Source: Klebsiella oxytoca
Lineage (GTDB): Bacteria > Pseudomonadota > Gammaproteobacteria > Enterobacterales > Enterobacteriaceae
DNA: 64,000 nucleotides
Assembly (NCBI RefSeq): GCF_009707385.1
Contig: NZ_CP046115.1
Span: 992,001 to 1,056,000, forward strand
Direction of reading: 5' to 3'
The notes under the pieces are model-generated. The model ran no database searches. It saw only the letters and a list, made by a program, of their open reading frames with translations, and was not told the origin of the DNA. This document shows positions 26,097 to 34,655 of this stretch, one piece after another. Positions within the stretch are counted from its first letter, which is position 1. The number at the start of each line of letters is the position of its first letter. The position numbers and the translations under genes are program-made.

Positions 26097-28301
26097 ATGG
26101 CGCGTCCAAAAACTGCTCAGCCAAATCACTCGCTGCGTAAAATCGCAGCGGTAGTAGCCACGGCGGTTAGCGGCATGTCTGTTTATGCACAGGCGGCAGT
26201 TGAACCGAAAGAAGAAACCATCACCGTAACCGCCGCTCCGGCACCGCAGGAAAGCGCGTGGGGACCGGCGGCGACCGTTGCGGCGAAGCATTCGGCTACT
26301 GCCACAAAAACTGATACACCCATCGAAAAAACGCCGCAGTCTATTTCCGTGGTAACCCGCCAGGAAATGGAGATGAAGCAGCCGACGACGGTCAAAGAAG
26401 CGTTGTCCTATACGCCAGGCGTCTTCTCTACCCGCGGCAGCTCAACCACCTATGATGTAGTGACTATTCGTGGTTTCACCACGTCAACGACGGTGAATAC
26501 CAACCAGTATCTGGATGGGATGAAGCTGCAGGGCAACAACTATTCCGAAGTATCGATGGACCCTTATTTCCTCGAACGTGTGGAAGTGATGCGCGGGCCA
26601 ACGTCGGTGCTGTACGGCAACAGCAACCCTGGCGGTATCGTCAGTATGGTCAGCAAGCGTCCGACCGCTGAACCGCTGAAAGAAATTCAGTTTAAAATGG
26701 GTACAGATAACCTGTGGCAGACGGGATTTGATTTCAGCGATGCCATTGATGATGACGGCGTGTGGTCCTATCGCCTCACCGGTTTAGGCCGCAGCCAGGA
26801 CTCCCAGCAGCAAATGGCGAAGTCTACCCGTTACGCGGTCGCACCATCCTTCAGCTGGCGTCCGGATGACAAAACGGACTTCACTTTCCTGAGCAATTTC
26901 CAGAGCGATCCGAATGCCGGATATTACGGCTGGCTGCCGCGTGAAGGGACGGTGGTGCCGTATTACGACGCCAACGGCAAGGCGCATAAGCTGCCGACTG
27001 ACTTCAACGAGGGTGAATCGAATAACAAGATGGCCCGCCGTCAGCAGATGGTTGGCTACAGCTTCTCGCATCAGTTTGATGACACTTTTACCGTGCGTCA
27101 GAACCTGCGTTACGCCGACGTTCATACCCTGTATCGCTCGGTCTACGGCAACGGTTATTCTGCCCCGGGAAAAATCAACCGTGCCTATGTTCGCTCTGAT
27201 GAGAACCTCAATACGTTTACCGTTGATACCCAGCTGCAGTCTGATTTCGCTACCGGCGCGGTAGGGCATACCCTGTTAACCGGCGTCGATTATTCGCGCA
27301 TGCGCAACGATGTTAACGCGGATTATGGGACGGCTTCCGCGATTGACATGCAGAACCCGCAGTATGGCAATCCAAACGTGAGCGTTTACTTCCCCTATTC
27401 AGTGCTGAACCGTATGGAGCAGACCGGCCTGTATGCGCAGGATCAGATGGAGTGGGATAAGTGGGTGATGACGCTGGGAGGCCGCTATGATTATGCGATG
27501 GCTTCAACCCTGACGCGCCCTGCGAATACTCTCGCCAAAAATCACGATCAGCAGTTCACCTGGCGCGGCGGCATTAACTATCTGTTTGATAACGGTATCT
27601 CGCCATACTTCAGCTATAGCCAGTCTTTTGAGCCGGTTTCCGGATCGTCGCTGGACGGAAAACCCTTCGATGCTTCCCACGGCGAGCAGTATGAAGCCGG
27701 CGTGAAGTACGTACCGAAGGATATGCCGGTGGTGCTGACTGCTGCGGTATACCAGCTGACTAAAGATAAAAATCTGACGGCGGATCCTAATAATTCCTCA
27801 TTCAGTATCCAGACCGGCGAGATCCGCTCTCGCGGTATTGAGCTGGAGGCGAAAGCGGCGGTTAACGCCAATATCAACGTGACGGCTTCTTATACCTACA
27901 CCGATGCTGAGTACCAGCACGACACCACCTTTAACGGTAAGCGTCCGGCGGAAGTCCCGCGCAATATGGCCTCGCTGTGGGCAGATTACACCTTCCACGA
28001 AACCGCGCTTAGCGGCCTGACGGTGGGGGCCGGTGCGCGCTATGTTGGTTCAACGGTCAGCTATTACAAAAACGATACTTCGACGGGGAAAAAAGACGAC
28101 TCCTTCAACGTCGCAGGCTATGCGTTAATGGATGCTACCGTGAAATATGATTTAGCGCGCTTTGGGCTGCCTGGATCGTCGATCGGGGTCAACGTCAACA
28201 ATCTGTTCGATCGCGAATACGTTTCCAGCTGCTACAGCGAATACGCATGCTACTGGGGCGCTGAGCGCCAGGTTGTGGCGACCGCGACTTTCCGTTTCTA
28301 A
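26097..28301 (+). CDS. fhuA: Ferrichrome TonB-dependent outer-membrane receptor FhuA
   Basis: FhuA imports ferric hydroxamates such as ferrichrome across the outer membrane using TonB energy; in E. coli it is also the receptor for phages T1, T5 and phi80 and for colicin M. The 734-aa precursor has a signal peptide ending in MSVYAQA, a TonB box (EETITVTAAP), a plug domain (IEKTPQSISVVTRQEM through GGIVSMVSKRP), and a 22-strand barrel ending in the C-terminal Phe (VATATFRF). A cysteine pair SCYSEYAC in the last loop is as in E. coli. First gene of fhuACDB, with a Fur-like site upstream. Confidence 0.96.
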   Translation: MARPKTAQPNHSLRKIAAVVATAVSGMSVYAQAAVEPKEETITVTAAPAPQESAWGPAATVAAKHSATATKTDTPIEKTPQSISVVTRQEMEMKQPTTVKEALSYTPGVFSTRGSSTTYDVVTIRGFTTSTTVNTNQYLDGMKLQGNNYSEVSMDPYFLERVEVMRGPTSVLYGNSNPGGIVSMVSKRPTAEPLKEIQFKMGTDNLWQTGFDFSDAIDDDGVWSYRLTGLGRSQDSQQQMAKSTRYAVAPSFSWRPDDKTDFTFLSNFQSDPNAGYYGWLPREGTVVPYYDANGKAHKLPTDFNEGESNNKMARRQQMVGYSFSHQFDDTFTVRQNLRYADVHTLYRSVYGNGYSAPGKINRAYVRSDENLNTFTVDTQLQSDFATGAVGHTLLTGVDYSRMRNDVNADYGTASAIDMQNPQYGNPNVSVYFPYSVLNRMEQTGLYAQDQMEWDKWVMTLGGRYDYAMASTLTRPANTLAKNHDQQFTWRGGINYLFDNGISPYFSYSQSFEPVSGSSLDGKPFDASHGEQYEAGVKYVPKDMPVVLTAAVYQLTKDKNLTADPNNSSFSIQTGEIRSRGIELEAKAAVNANINVTASYTYTDAEYQHDTTFNGKRPAEVPRNMASLWADYTFHETALSGLTVGAGARYVGSTVSYYKNDTSTGKKDDSFNVAGYALMDATVKYDLARFGLPGSSIGVNVNNLFDREYVSSCYSEYACYWGAERQVVATATFRF

Positions 28302-28311
28302 CCACTTAACG

Positions 28312-28329
28312 GGCGCGGTTCGCCGCGCC
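28312..28329 (+). other. UUCG-type hairpin between fhuA and fhuC
   Basis: GGCGCGG (28312-28318), loop TTCG, CCGCGCC (28323-28329): a very stable tetraloop hairpin in the 45-bp fhuA-fhuC gap with no T-tract after it. It probably protects the fhuA mRNA end or reduces read-through, giving more receptor than transporter; this is inference. Confidence 0.6.
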
Positions 28330-28346
28330 TCTGACCGGGTTCCGTT

Positions 28347-29144
28347 ATGCAGGAAAACACTCCGCACTCCGACACGACGTTTTCGCTGGACCGCGTGACC
28401 TTTCGCGTGCCCGGCCGTACGCTGCTGCATCCTCTCTCATTAACCTTCCCGGCGGGAAAAGTGACTGGCCTGATTGGCCATAACGGCTCTGGTAAATCAA
28501 CGCTGCTGAAAATGCTGGGCCGCCATCAGCCGCCCTCGGAAGGGGATGTGTTACTCGACGGTCAGCCGCTCGACAGCTGGGGCAGCAAAGCGTTTGCCCG
28601 CAAAGTCGCCTACCTGCCGCAGCAGCTGCCGCCGGCAGAGGGCATGACGGTGCGCGAACTGGTGGCTATCGGCCGCTACCCGTGGCACGGGGCGCTGGGG
28701 CGTTTTGGCGCGGCGGATCGGGAGAAAGTGGAAGAGGCAATTGCGCTGGTCGGGCTAAAACCGCTGGCCCACCGGCTGGTGGACAGCCTCTCCGGCGGTG
28801 AACGCCAGCGCGCGTGGATTGCCATGCTGGTAGCCCAGGATAGCCGCTGCCTGCTGCTTGATGAACCGACCTCGGCGCTGGATATCGCCCACCAGGTGGA
28901 TGTGCTGGCGCTGGTGCATCGCCTCAGCCAGCAGCGTGGGCTGACGGTAATTGCCGTCCTGCACGATATTAATATGGCTGCCCGCTACTGCGACTATCTG
29001 GTTGCGTTGCGCGGCGGTGAAATGATCGCTCAGGGAACGCCCGCGGAGCTGATGCGCAGCGAAACCCTGGAACAAATTTACGGCATCCCGATGGGGATCC
29101 TGCCGCATCCGGCTGGCGCAGCGCCGGTAAGTTTTGTCTATTGA
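28347..29144 (+). CDS. fhuC: Ferric hydroxamate ABC transporter ATPase FhuC
   Basis: The ATPase of the inner-membrane ferrichrome importer FhuBC. The 265-aa sequence has Walker A GHNGSGKST near residues 42-50, Q-loop YLPQQLPP, signature LSGGERQRA, Walker B CLLLDEPTSALD, and the H-loop in VIAVLHDINMAARY. Sequence ends in PVSFVY, as in E. coli. Its TGA stop overlaps the fhuD start (TGATG). Confidence 0.97.
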   Translation: MQENTPHSDTTFSLDRVTFRVPGRTLLHPLSLTFPAGKVTGLIGHNGSGKSTLLKMLGRHQPPSEGDVLLDGQPLDSWGSKAFARKVAYLPQQLPPAEGMTVRELVAIGRYPWHGALGRFGAADREKVEEAIALVGLKPLAHRLVDSLSGGERQRAWIAMLVAQDSRCLLLDEPTSALDIAHQVDVLALVHRLSQQRGLTVIAVLHDINMAARYCDYLVALRGGEMIAQGTPAELMRSETLEQIYGIPMGILPHPAGAAPVSFVY

Positions 29145-30034
29145 TGGAAAACCTCACGTTAATCACGCGGCGGCGCCTGCTGGCCGCGATGGCGCTGTCG
29201 CCGCTGCTGTGGCATACGCGCGGCGTGCGGGCGGCGGAAGTTGATCCGCAGCGTATTGTCGCTCTCGAATGGCTGCCGGTAGAGCTGCTGCTGGCGCTGG
29301 GCGTCACGCCCTACGGCGTGGCCGATATTCCTAACTACAGGCTGTGGGTTAATGAACCGGCGCTACCTGATTCGGTGATTGATGTCGGTCTGCGCACCGA
29401 GCCCAATCTGGAGCTGCTGACGCAGATGAAGCCGTCATTTCTTGTCTGGTCGGCGGGATACGGCCCGTCGGCTGAAAAGCTGGCGCGCATTGCGCCCGGG
29501 CGAGGATTCACTTTTAGCGACGGTAAGCGTCCGCTGATGATGGCCCAGCAGTCGCTTAACGAAATGGCTGAGCTGATCGGCAGGCAGCAGGAAGCGAAGC
29601 GCCATCTGACGGAGTTTGACGCGCTGATGGAGATCCTGCGCCCGCGTTTTGCCCACCGCGGCGATCGACCGCTGCTGATGATTACTCTGCTTGATACCCG
29701 CCACGTGCTGGTTTTTGCGCAAAACAGCCTGTTCCAGGAAGTACTCGACCGCTTTACCATCAACAATGCCTGGCAGGGGGAAACTACCTTCTGGGGCAGC
29801 GTCACCGTTGGCATCGACCGACTGGCGGCATATAAAGACGCCGACGTGATCTGCTTCGACCACGGCAATGCGCGGGAGATGGCTCAGCTCATGGCGACGC
29901 CGCTGTGGCAAGCGATGCCGTTTGTTCGCGAGGGGCGTTTTCAGCGCGTGCCGGCGGTGTGGTTCTATGGCGCGACGCTATCGGCGATGCATTTTGCCCG
30001 CGTGCTGGCCGACGCTCAGGGAGGTACGGCGTGA
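29144..30034 (+). CDS. fhuD: Periplasmic ferric hydroxamate-binding protein FhuD
   Basis: FhuD captures ferric hydroxamates in the periplasm and hands them to FhuB. The 296-aa precursor begins with a twin-arginine-type signal (TRRRLLAAMALSPLLW), followed by a class III binding-protein fold: RIVALEWLPVELLLALGV, then KPSFLVWSAGYGPS, a long connecting helix, and the C-terminal lobe. Start at ATG 29144 is one base into the fhuC stop; the TTG one codon earlier is less likely. The stop overlaps the fhuB GTG. Confidence 0.95.
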   Translation: MENLTLITRRRLLAAMALSPLLWHTRGVRAAEVDPQRIVALEWLPVELLLALGVTPYGVADIPNYRLWVNEPALPDSVIDVGLRTEPNLELLTQMKPSFLVWSAGYGPSAEKLARIAPGRGFTFSDGKRPLMMAQQSLNEMAELIGRQQEAKRHLTEFDALMEILRPRFAHRGDRPLLMITLLDTRHVLVFAQNSLFQEVLDRFTINNAWQGETTFWGSVTVGIDRLAAYKDADVICFDHGNAREMAQLMATPLWQAMPFVREGRFQRVPAVWFYGATLSAMHFARVLADAQGGTA

Positions 30035-32013
30035 GATCGCGAATATCTCCTTTGGCGGCCTCATTGCTGCTGATTCTCTTTTTCGCCGCTTTTGCGCTGA
30101 CGCTTATCAACCTCAACGTGGCGCTGCCGCGCAGCGAGTGGGGGCAGGCGCTGTGGCAGCCGAATATCGATAATATCGCCCAGATGCTGTTCCACTACAG
30201 TCTGTTACCGCGGCTGGCGATATCGCTGCTGGTCGGCGCCGGATTGGGGCTGGTGGGCGTGCTGTTCCAGCAGGTGCTGCGTAACCCGCTGGCGGAGCCG
30301 ACGACGCTAGGCGTGGCGACTGGAGCGCAGTTAGGCATGACGGTCACCACGCTGTGGGCGATCCCTGGCGTGCTGGCGTCGCAGTTCGCCGCGCTGGCCG
30401 GGGCCTGTCTTGTCGGCGCGCTGGTATTTGGCGTCTCCTGGGGTAAACGCCTCTCGCCGGTGACGTTGATTCTGGCTGGGCTGGTGGTAAGCCTGTACTG
30501 CGGGGCGCTTAATCAACTGATGGCGATCTTCCATCACGATCAGCTGCAAAGTATGTTCCTGTGGAGTACCGGAACCCTGACCCAGACCGACTGGAGCGTG
30601 GCGCAGCGACTGTGGCCGCAGCTGCTGGGCGGAGCCATTTTAACGCTGCTGCTGCTGCGTCCGCTGACCCTGATGGGGCTGGACGACGGCGTGGCGCGCA
30701 ACCTCGGGCTGGCGCTCTCGCTGGCGCGGCTGGGCGCGTTGACCCTGGCGATTGTCATTAGCGCCTTGCTGGTGAATGCGGTGGGGATTATTGGTTTTAT
30801 CGGCCTGTTCGCGCCGCTGCTGGCGAAGATGCTGGGCGCTCGCCGCTTGTTATCGCGCCTGCTGCTGGCGTCGCTGATTGGCGCGCTGCTGCTGTGGCTC
30901 TCCGATCAGGTTATCCTCTGGCTGGCCCGGGTGTGGATGGAAATCTCCACCGGTTCGGTGACCGCGCTGATTGGCGCGCCGCTGCTGCTCTGGCTGCTGC
31001 CGCGTCTGCGCAGTATTAGCGCGCCGGTGATGCACGGCGGCGATAAGATTCTGGCGGAACGGCAACATGTGCTGTGGTTCGCGCTGGGCGGGCTGGCGAT
31101 GCTGCTGCTGGCTATTGTCGCTGCGCTGGCTTTCGGCCGCGATGCGCAGGGTTGGCACTGGGCCAGCGGTACGCTACTTGAGCAACTGATGCCCTGGCGC
31201 TGGCCGCGCATTCTGGCGGCGCTGTTCGCCGGTATGATGCTGGCGGTGGCAGGCTGCATTATTCAACGGTTAACCGGCAACCCGATGGCCAGCCCGGAAG
31301 TGCTCGGCATCAGCTCAGGTGCGGCGTTTGGTGTGGTGGTGATGCTGTTCTTTGTGCCGGGAAATGCCTTTGGCTGGCTGCTGCCAGCCGGCAGCCTTGG
31401 GGCCGCGGCGACGCTGCTGATCATCCTGATTGCCGCCGGACGCGGCGGGTTCTCACCGCATCGCATGCTGCTGGCGGGAATGGCGCTGAGCACGGCGTTT
31501 ACCATGCTGCTGATGATGCTGCAGGCCAGCGGCGATCCGCGAATGGCGCAGATCCTGACGTGGATCTCCGGCTCCACCTATAGCGCGACGCCGGAGCTGG
31601 TGGTGCGCAGCGGCGTGGTAATGCTGATCCTGCTGGCGTTGGCCCCGCTTTGTCGCCGCTGGCTGACGATTCTACCGCTGGGCGGCGAGGCGGCGAGGGC
31701 GGTCGGGATGGCGCTGACGCCGTCACGCATTGGGCTACTGCTGCTGGCGGCATGTCTGACCGCGGCCGCGACGCTAACGATTGGACCGCTGAGCTTTGTA
31801 GGCCTGATGGCGCCGCATATTGCCCGTATGATGGGGTTCCGGCGGACCATGCCGCATATGGTGATCTCCGGGCTGATTGGTGGGGTGCTGCTGGTATTCG
31901 CCGACTGGTGCGGCAGAATGATGATGTTTCCGTACCAGGTCCCGGCCGGATTGCTGTCGACCTTTATCGGCGCGCCGTACTTTATCTATCTGTTAAGAAA
32001 GCAGAGCCGGTAG
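30031..32013 (+). CDS. fhuB: Ferric hydroxamate ABC transporter permease FhuB
   Basis: A fused double-length permease, 660 aa, with two homologous FecCD-type halves of about ten membrane segments each; most other siderophore permeases are two separate proteins. Conserved blocks occur in both halves: GVLFQQVLRNPLAEPTTLG and CIIQRLTGNPMASPEVLG, then GFIGLFAPLLAKMLG and SFVGLMAPHIARMMG. It starts at GTG 30031, overlapping the fhuD TGA (GTGA); a longer frame running back into fhuD is not credible. Length equals that of E. coli FhuB. Confidence 0.96.
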   Translation: MRSRISPLAASLLLILFFAAFALTLINLNVALPRSEWGQALWQPNIDNIAQMLFHYSLLPRLAISLLVGAGLGLVGVLFQQVLRNPLAEPTTLGVATGAQLGMTVTTLWAIPGVLASQFAALAGACLVGALVFGVSWGKRLSPVTLILAGLVVSLYCGALNQLMAIFHHDQLQSMFLWSTGTLTQTDWSVAQRLWPQLLGGAILTLLLLRPLTLMGLDDGVARNLGLALSLARLGALTLAIVISALLVNAVGIIGFIGLFAPLLAKMLGARRLLSRLLLASLIGALLLWLSDQVILWLARVWMEISTGSVTALIGAPLLLWLLPRLRSISAPVMHGGDKILAERQHVLWFALGGLAMLLLAIVAALAFGRDAQGWHWASGTLLEQLMPWRWPRILAALFAGMMLAVAGCIIQRLTGNPMASPEVLGISSGAAFGVVVMLFFVPGNAFGWLLPAGSLGAAATLLIILIAAGRGGFSPHRMLLAGMALSTAFTMLLMMLQASGDPRMAQILTWISGSTYSATPELVVRSGVVMLILLALAPLCRRWLTILPLGGEAARAVGMALTPSRIGLLLLAACLTAAATLTIGPLSFVGLMAPHIARMMGFRRTMPHMVISGLIGGVLLVFADWCGRMMMFPYQVPAGLLSTFIGAPYFIYLLRKQSR

Positions 32014-32021
32014 CTTTTCAG

Positions 32022-32050
32022 CATCGCGATGCCCGGCGGGCGTCGCGATG
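32022..32050. terminator. Strong hairpin between convergent fhuB and the rpn gene
   Basis: CATCGCGATGCCC (32022-32034) pairs with GGGCGTCGCGATG (32038-32050), 13 bp with one T-G wobble and a GGC loop. It lies in the 58-bp gap between convergent stops. There is no clear T-run on either side, so it may act as a barrier or mRNA 3'-end stabiliser for both genes. Confidence 0.55.
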
Positions 32051-32071
32051 TCATAGCTGTTTTGCCCGGAT

Positions 32072-32266
32072 TCAGATCGGACTAACTGCGGAATTCTGCA
32101 ACTGCTCTAACTCGTTTTCTGTCACTTCCGTAAGCTGGATAATCAGCGATCGCTCCATGCCGTTTTCCAGCATCCGGTTGGCAATTTTTAGTCGGGCCTT
32201 TTCCTGGCCCCATTCAATAAAAAGCTCTTTGCCGTTTTTTTCCAGCCATTCGTTCAGCGTTTCCAT
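32072..32266 (-). CDS. Predicted internal small protein RpnS (C-terminal part of the Rpn gene)
   Basis: Within the rpn frame, an AGGAGG ribosome binding site (32272-32277) stands exactly 5 bases before an in-frame ATG (32264-32266), giving a 64-aa protein METLNEWLEKNGKELF... to the common stop. Its sequence is helical and contains IEWGQEKARLKIANRMLENG. In E. coli, Rpn genes make such small C-terminal proteins from inside the gene, and they block the toxic full-length nuclease (reported from the Storz laboratory). The site here is stronger than that of the full-length start. Function in this organism is inference. Confidence 0.65.
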   Translation of the reverse strand: METLNEWLEKNGKELFIEWGQEKARLKIANRMLENGMERSLIIQLTEVTENELEQLQNSAVSPI

Positions 32267-32989
32267 TGACTCCTCCTGCGGTATATGACTTACCAGTCCA
32301 TTGAAAAAAGCCTTAGGGTTTTCGGTGTGACCGCGCTGCCCCATATAGCTAAATAACACTTTTAGCTGCTCGGCGGTAGTGTATCCCGCGTTCAGCAGAA
32401 TCCCCAATTGCTCCAGCAGCAGCATGAGATCCCGCTGGCGAATATGCTTTTGCAGGAGCTCCAGGATCGCAATACGCCGGTGCTGCATAATCGCGTCGTC
32501 AGGGATCACCGTGATATCGACCAGCGGAAAAGGGCGGTTGTAGATTATTTTTGCCCACTCCGGCGAGTCGAACATGTTGTACCAGTTCATCGGGAAGGGG
32601 TAGGGCGAGGTTTTGCCCTGATAAAATAGAATGGGAACGACCAGCGGGAGATGCGTATTTCCCGCTTCCAGGTGGCGCTGCATGGCGGCGACGGCATAGC
32701 GCATCAGGCGAAACGCCATCTGTTTGTCCGGCGAGCTTTGATGCTCAATAAGCACGTGGATATAGCCCGTCTTATTATTGATTTTCAAAGAGTACAGCAC
32801 GTCGGAATAATAGGCGCGCAGGTCTTCCTCAATAAAATTACCTGATTCCAGCTGTAGCGTGTTGAGATCGCATAGCGAGCGCAGGTCTGCCGGAAGATGG
32901 ATATCGATAAAGTCTCTGGCGGTATCGGTATGCGCCAGTAGCTGTTTGAAGATAGCATCATGCGGGGTGGGAGAAGATGGCGTTGTCAT
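32072..32989 (-). CDS. Rpn family recombination-promoting nuclease / putative transposase (PD-(D/E)XK)
   Basis: A 305-aa member of the Rpn (Transposase_31, YhgA-like) family. E. coli RpnA is a DNA endonuclease that raises RecA-independent recombination, and Rpn proteins have been linked to phage defence. Seen here: the family N-terminus TPHDAIFKQLLAHTDTARDF, FIEEDLRAYYSDVLYSLK, IHVLIEHQSSPDKQMAFRLMRY (the acidic/Gln PD-(D/E)XK core) and PLVVPILFYQGKTSPYP. A helical C-terminal module follows. Start at 32989 follows AAGGA; a 98-codon upstream open stretch is not family-like. E. coli has no gene here between fhuB and hemL, so it is accessory. An internal start at 32266 is described separately. 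Confidence 0.9.
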   Translation of the reverse strand: MTTPSSPTPHDAIFKQLLAHTDTARDFIDIHLPADLRSLCDLNTLQLESGNFIEEDLRAYYSDVLYSLKINNKTGYIHVLIEHQSSPDKQMAFRLMRYAVAAMQRHLEAGNTHLPLVVPILFYQGKTSPYPFPMNWYNMFDSPEWAKIIYNRPFPLVDITVIPDDAIMQHRRIAILELLQKHIRQRDLMLLLEQLGILLNAGYTTAEQLKVLFSYMGQRGHTENPKAFFNGLVSHIPQEESMETLNEWLEKNGKELFIEWGQEKARLKIANRMLENGMERSLIIQLTEVTENELEQLQNSAVSPI

Positions 32990-33162
32990 CCTGAGCGATC
33001 CTTGCGGCTGAGTTTCCGCTGAGAATCTGCTTTTGCCTGCCCATTGTCTGCCGACGATTTTGGGTTCTACGAGGCGGGATGATGACAATCTTTCGAAGCG
33101 ATCGCGTTTGCATCCTGCTATGCGTGGGCCAACGCAAAATGATGCTTTTGAACAATATACGT

Positions 33163-33190
33163 ATTGCCGGGGCAGGGTTGCCCCGGCAAT
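33163..33190 (-). terminator. Hairpin after hemL
   Basis: ATTGCCGGGGCA (33163-33174) and TGCCCCGGCAAT (33179-33190) make a 12-bp perfect stem with a GGGT loop, four bases beyond the hemL stop on the minus strand. The following sequence lacks a long T-run, so termination may be partial and read into the rpn upstream region. Confidence 0.65.
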
Positions 33191-33194
33191 CAGG

Positions 33195-34475
33195 TTACAG
33201 CTTCGCGAAGGCGTTACGCGCGGCGGCGACGGTATTATCGATATCTTCTTCGCTATGGGCGATGGACATAAAGCCCGCTTCAAACGCCGATGGCGCCAGA
33301 TAGATACCTTCTTCCAGCATCAGATGGAAGAAGCGCTTGAAGCGCTCTACATCGCACTTCACCACATCCTGATAGCAGGTTACGGTTGGCGCATCGGTAA
33401 AGAAAATGCCGAACATGCCGCCAACATTATTGACCACCAGCGGAATACCGGCATCGCGAGCGGCGTCCAGCAGACCCTGTGCCAGCTGGTTGGTCAGGTC
33501 GGTTAAGGTTTCATGCACGCCCGGCTGCGCCACTTCGGTTAAGCAGGCGAAACCTGCCGCCATCGCAATTGGGTTGCCGGAGAGGGTGCCTGCCTGGTAA
33601 ACCGGGCCAGTCGGAGCCAGGGCATCCATCACCTCACGGCGACCGCCGAAGGCGCCAACCGGCATACCGCCGCCGATGATTTTGCCAAGGCAGGTCAAAT
33701 CCGGCACTACGCCGTAGTAATCCTGCGCGCCTGCCAGCGCTACGCGGAAGCCGGTCATCACTTCATCAATAATCAGCAGCGCGCCGAATTCGTCGCACAG
33801 CGCGCGCAGGCCCGGCAGAAACTCCGGCTGCGGCGGAATGCAGTTCATATTACCGGCCACCGGCTCGACGATGATGCAGGCGATATCCTGCGGGTACTGT
33901 TCGAACGCGGCGCGAACCGATGCCAGATCGTTATAGGTGCAGGTCAGGGTGTGTTTGGCGAAATCCGCCGGCACGCCCGGTGAGTTCGGTTGGCCGAGCG
34001 TCAGCGCGCCCGAACCGGCTTTCACCAGCAGGCAGTCGGCGTGGCCGTGGTAGCAGCCTTCAAACTTGATAATTTTGTCGCGACCGGTAAAGCCGCGCGC
34101 CAGGCGGATGGCGCTCATGGTGGCTTCGGTGCCGGAGTTCACCATGCGCACCATATCCATGGTCGGGACCAGTTCGGTGACCAGCGCCGCCATTTTAACT
34201 TCCATCTCCGTCGGCGCGCCAAAGCTCAGCCCGCGCTCGGCGGCTTGAATAACCGCGTTGCGGATTGCCGGATGATTGTGACCGAGCACCATGGGGCCCC
34301 AGGAACCAACATAATCGATATACGCTTTGCCATCGACATCGTAGAGGTAGGCGCCGTCTGCGCGCTCGATAAACAGCGGCGTACCGCCAACGCCGGTAAA
34401 GGCGCGTACCGGGGAGTTCACGCCGCCGGGAATAAGTTCACGCGCAGCGTTATACAGATTTTCAGATTTGCTCAT
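33195..34475 (-). CDS. hemL: Glutamate-1-semialdehyde 2,1-aminomutase
   Basis: A PLP enzyme that converts glutamate-1-semialdehyde to 5-aminolevulinate, the second step of the C5 haem route. The 426-aa sequence has [20 protein letters not shown] at the start, [16 protein letters not shown] (phosphate/substrate site), EGCYHGHAD, the aspartate site [14 protein letters not shown], and the PLP lysine near residue 265 in [17 protein letters not shown]. Ends RNAFAKL, as usual. It is single and divergent from clcA. Read-through could reach the downstream rpn gene on the same strand. Confidence 0.98.
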   Translation of the reverse strand: MSKSENLYNAARELIPGGVNSPVRAFTGVGGTPLFIERADGAYLYDVDGKAYIDYVGSWGPMVLGHNHPAIRNAVIQAAERGLSFGAPTEMEVKMAALVTELVPTMDMVRMVNSGTEATMSAIRLARGFTGRDKIIKFEGCYHGHADCLLVKAGSGALTLGQPNSPGVPADFAKHTLTCTYNDLASVRAAFEQYPQDIACIIVEPVAGNMNCIPPQPEFLPGLRALCDEFGALLIIDEVMTGFRVALAGAQDYYGVVPDLTCLGKIIGGGMPVGAFGGRREVMDALAPTGPVYQAGTLSGNPIAMAAGFACLTEVAQPGVHETLTDLTNQLAQGLLDAARDAGIPLVVNNVGGMFGIFFTDAPTVTCYQDVVKCDVERFKRFFHLMLEEGIYLAPSAFEAGFMSIAHSEEDIDNTVAAARNAFAKL

Positions 34476-34655
34476 TGCCAGGGTCCTGGTTCGTGAAAAA
34501 TGTTTTGTCGACTATTCTAAGTTATTCCAGGAAGGTTATGAAAGTTTTGCCCAATTGAAACAATGGGGTCGCGGCGCATTTTTTTGACGACGGAGCCATC
34601 CCGGTTGGCTAGAATGCCCTTCTTTCTATTTGTATTACTAATCATTGATAATGGC

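Noticed and set aside
32990..33283. 98-codon N-terminal extension of the rpn gene
   Set aside because: The Rpn family starts at the TPHDAIFKQLL block; the extension is compositionally odd and overlaps the end of hemL.
34584..34615. clcA promoter TTGACG/TAGAAT
   Set aside because: Both hexamers look good but the 20-bp spacer is too long for a confident sigma-70 call.
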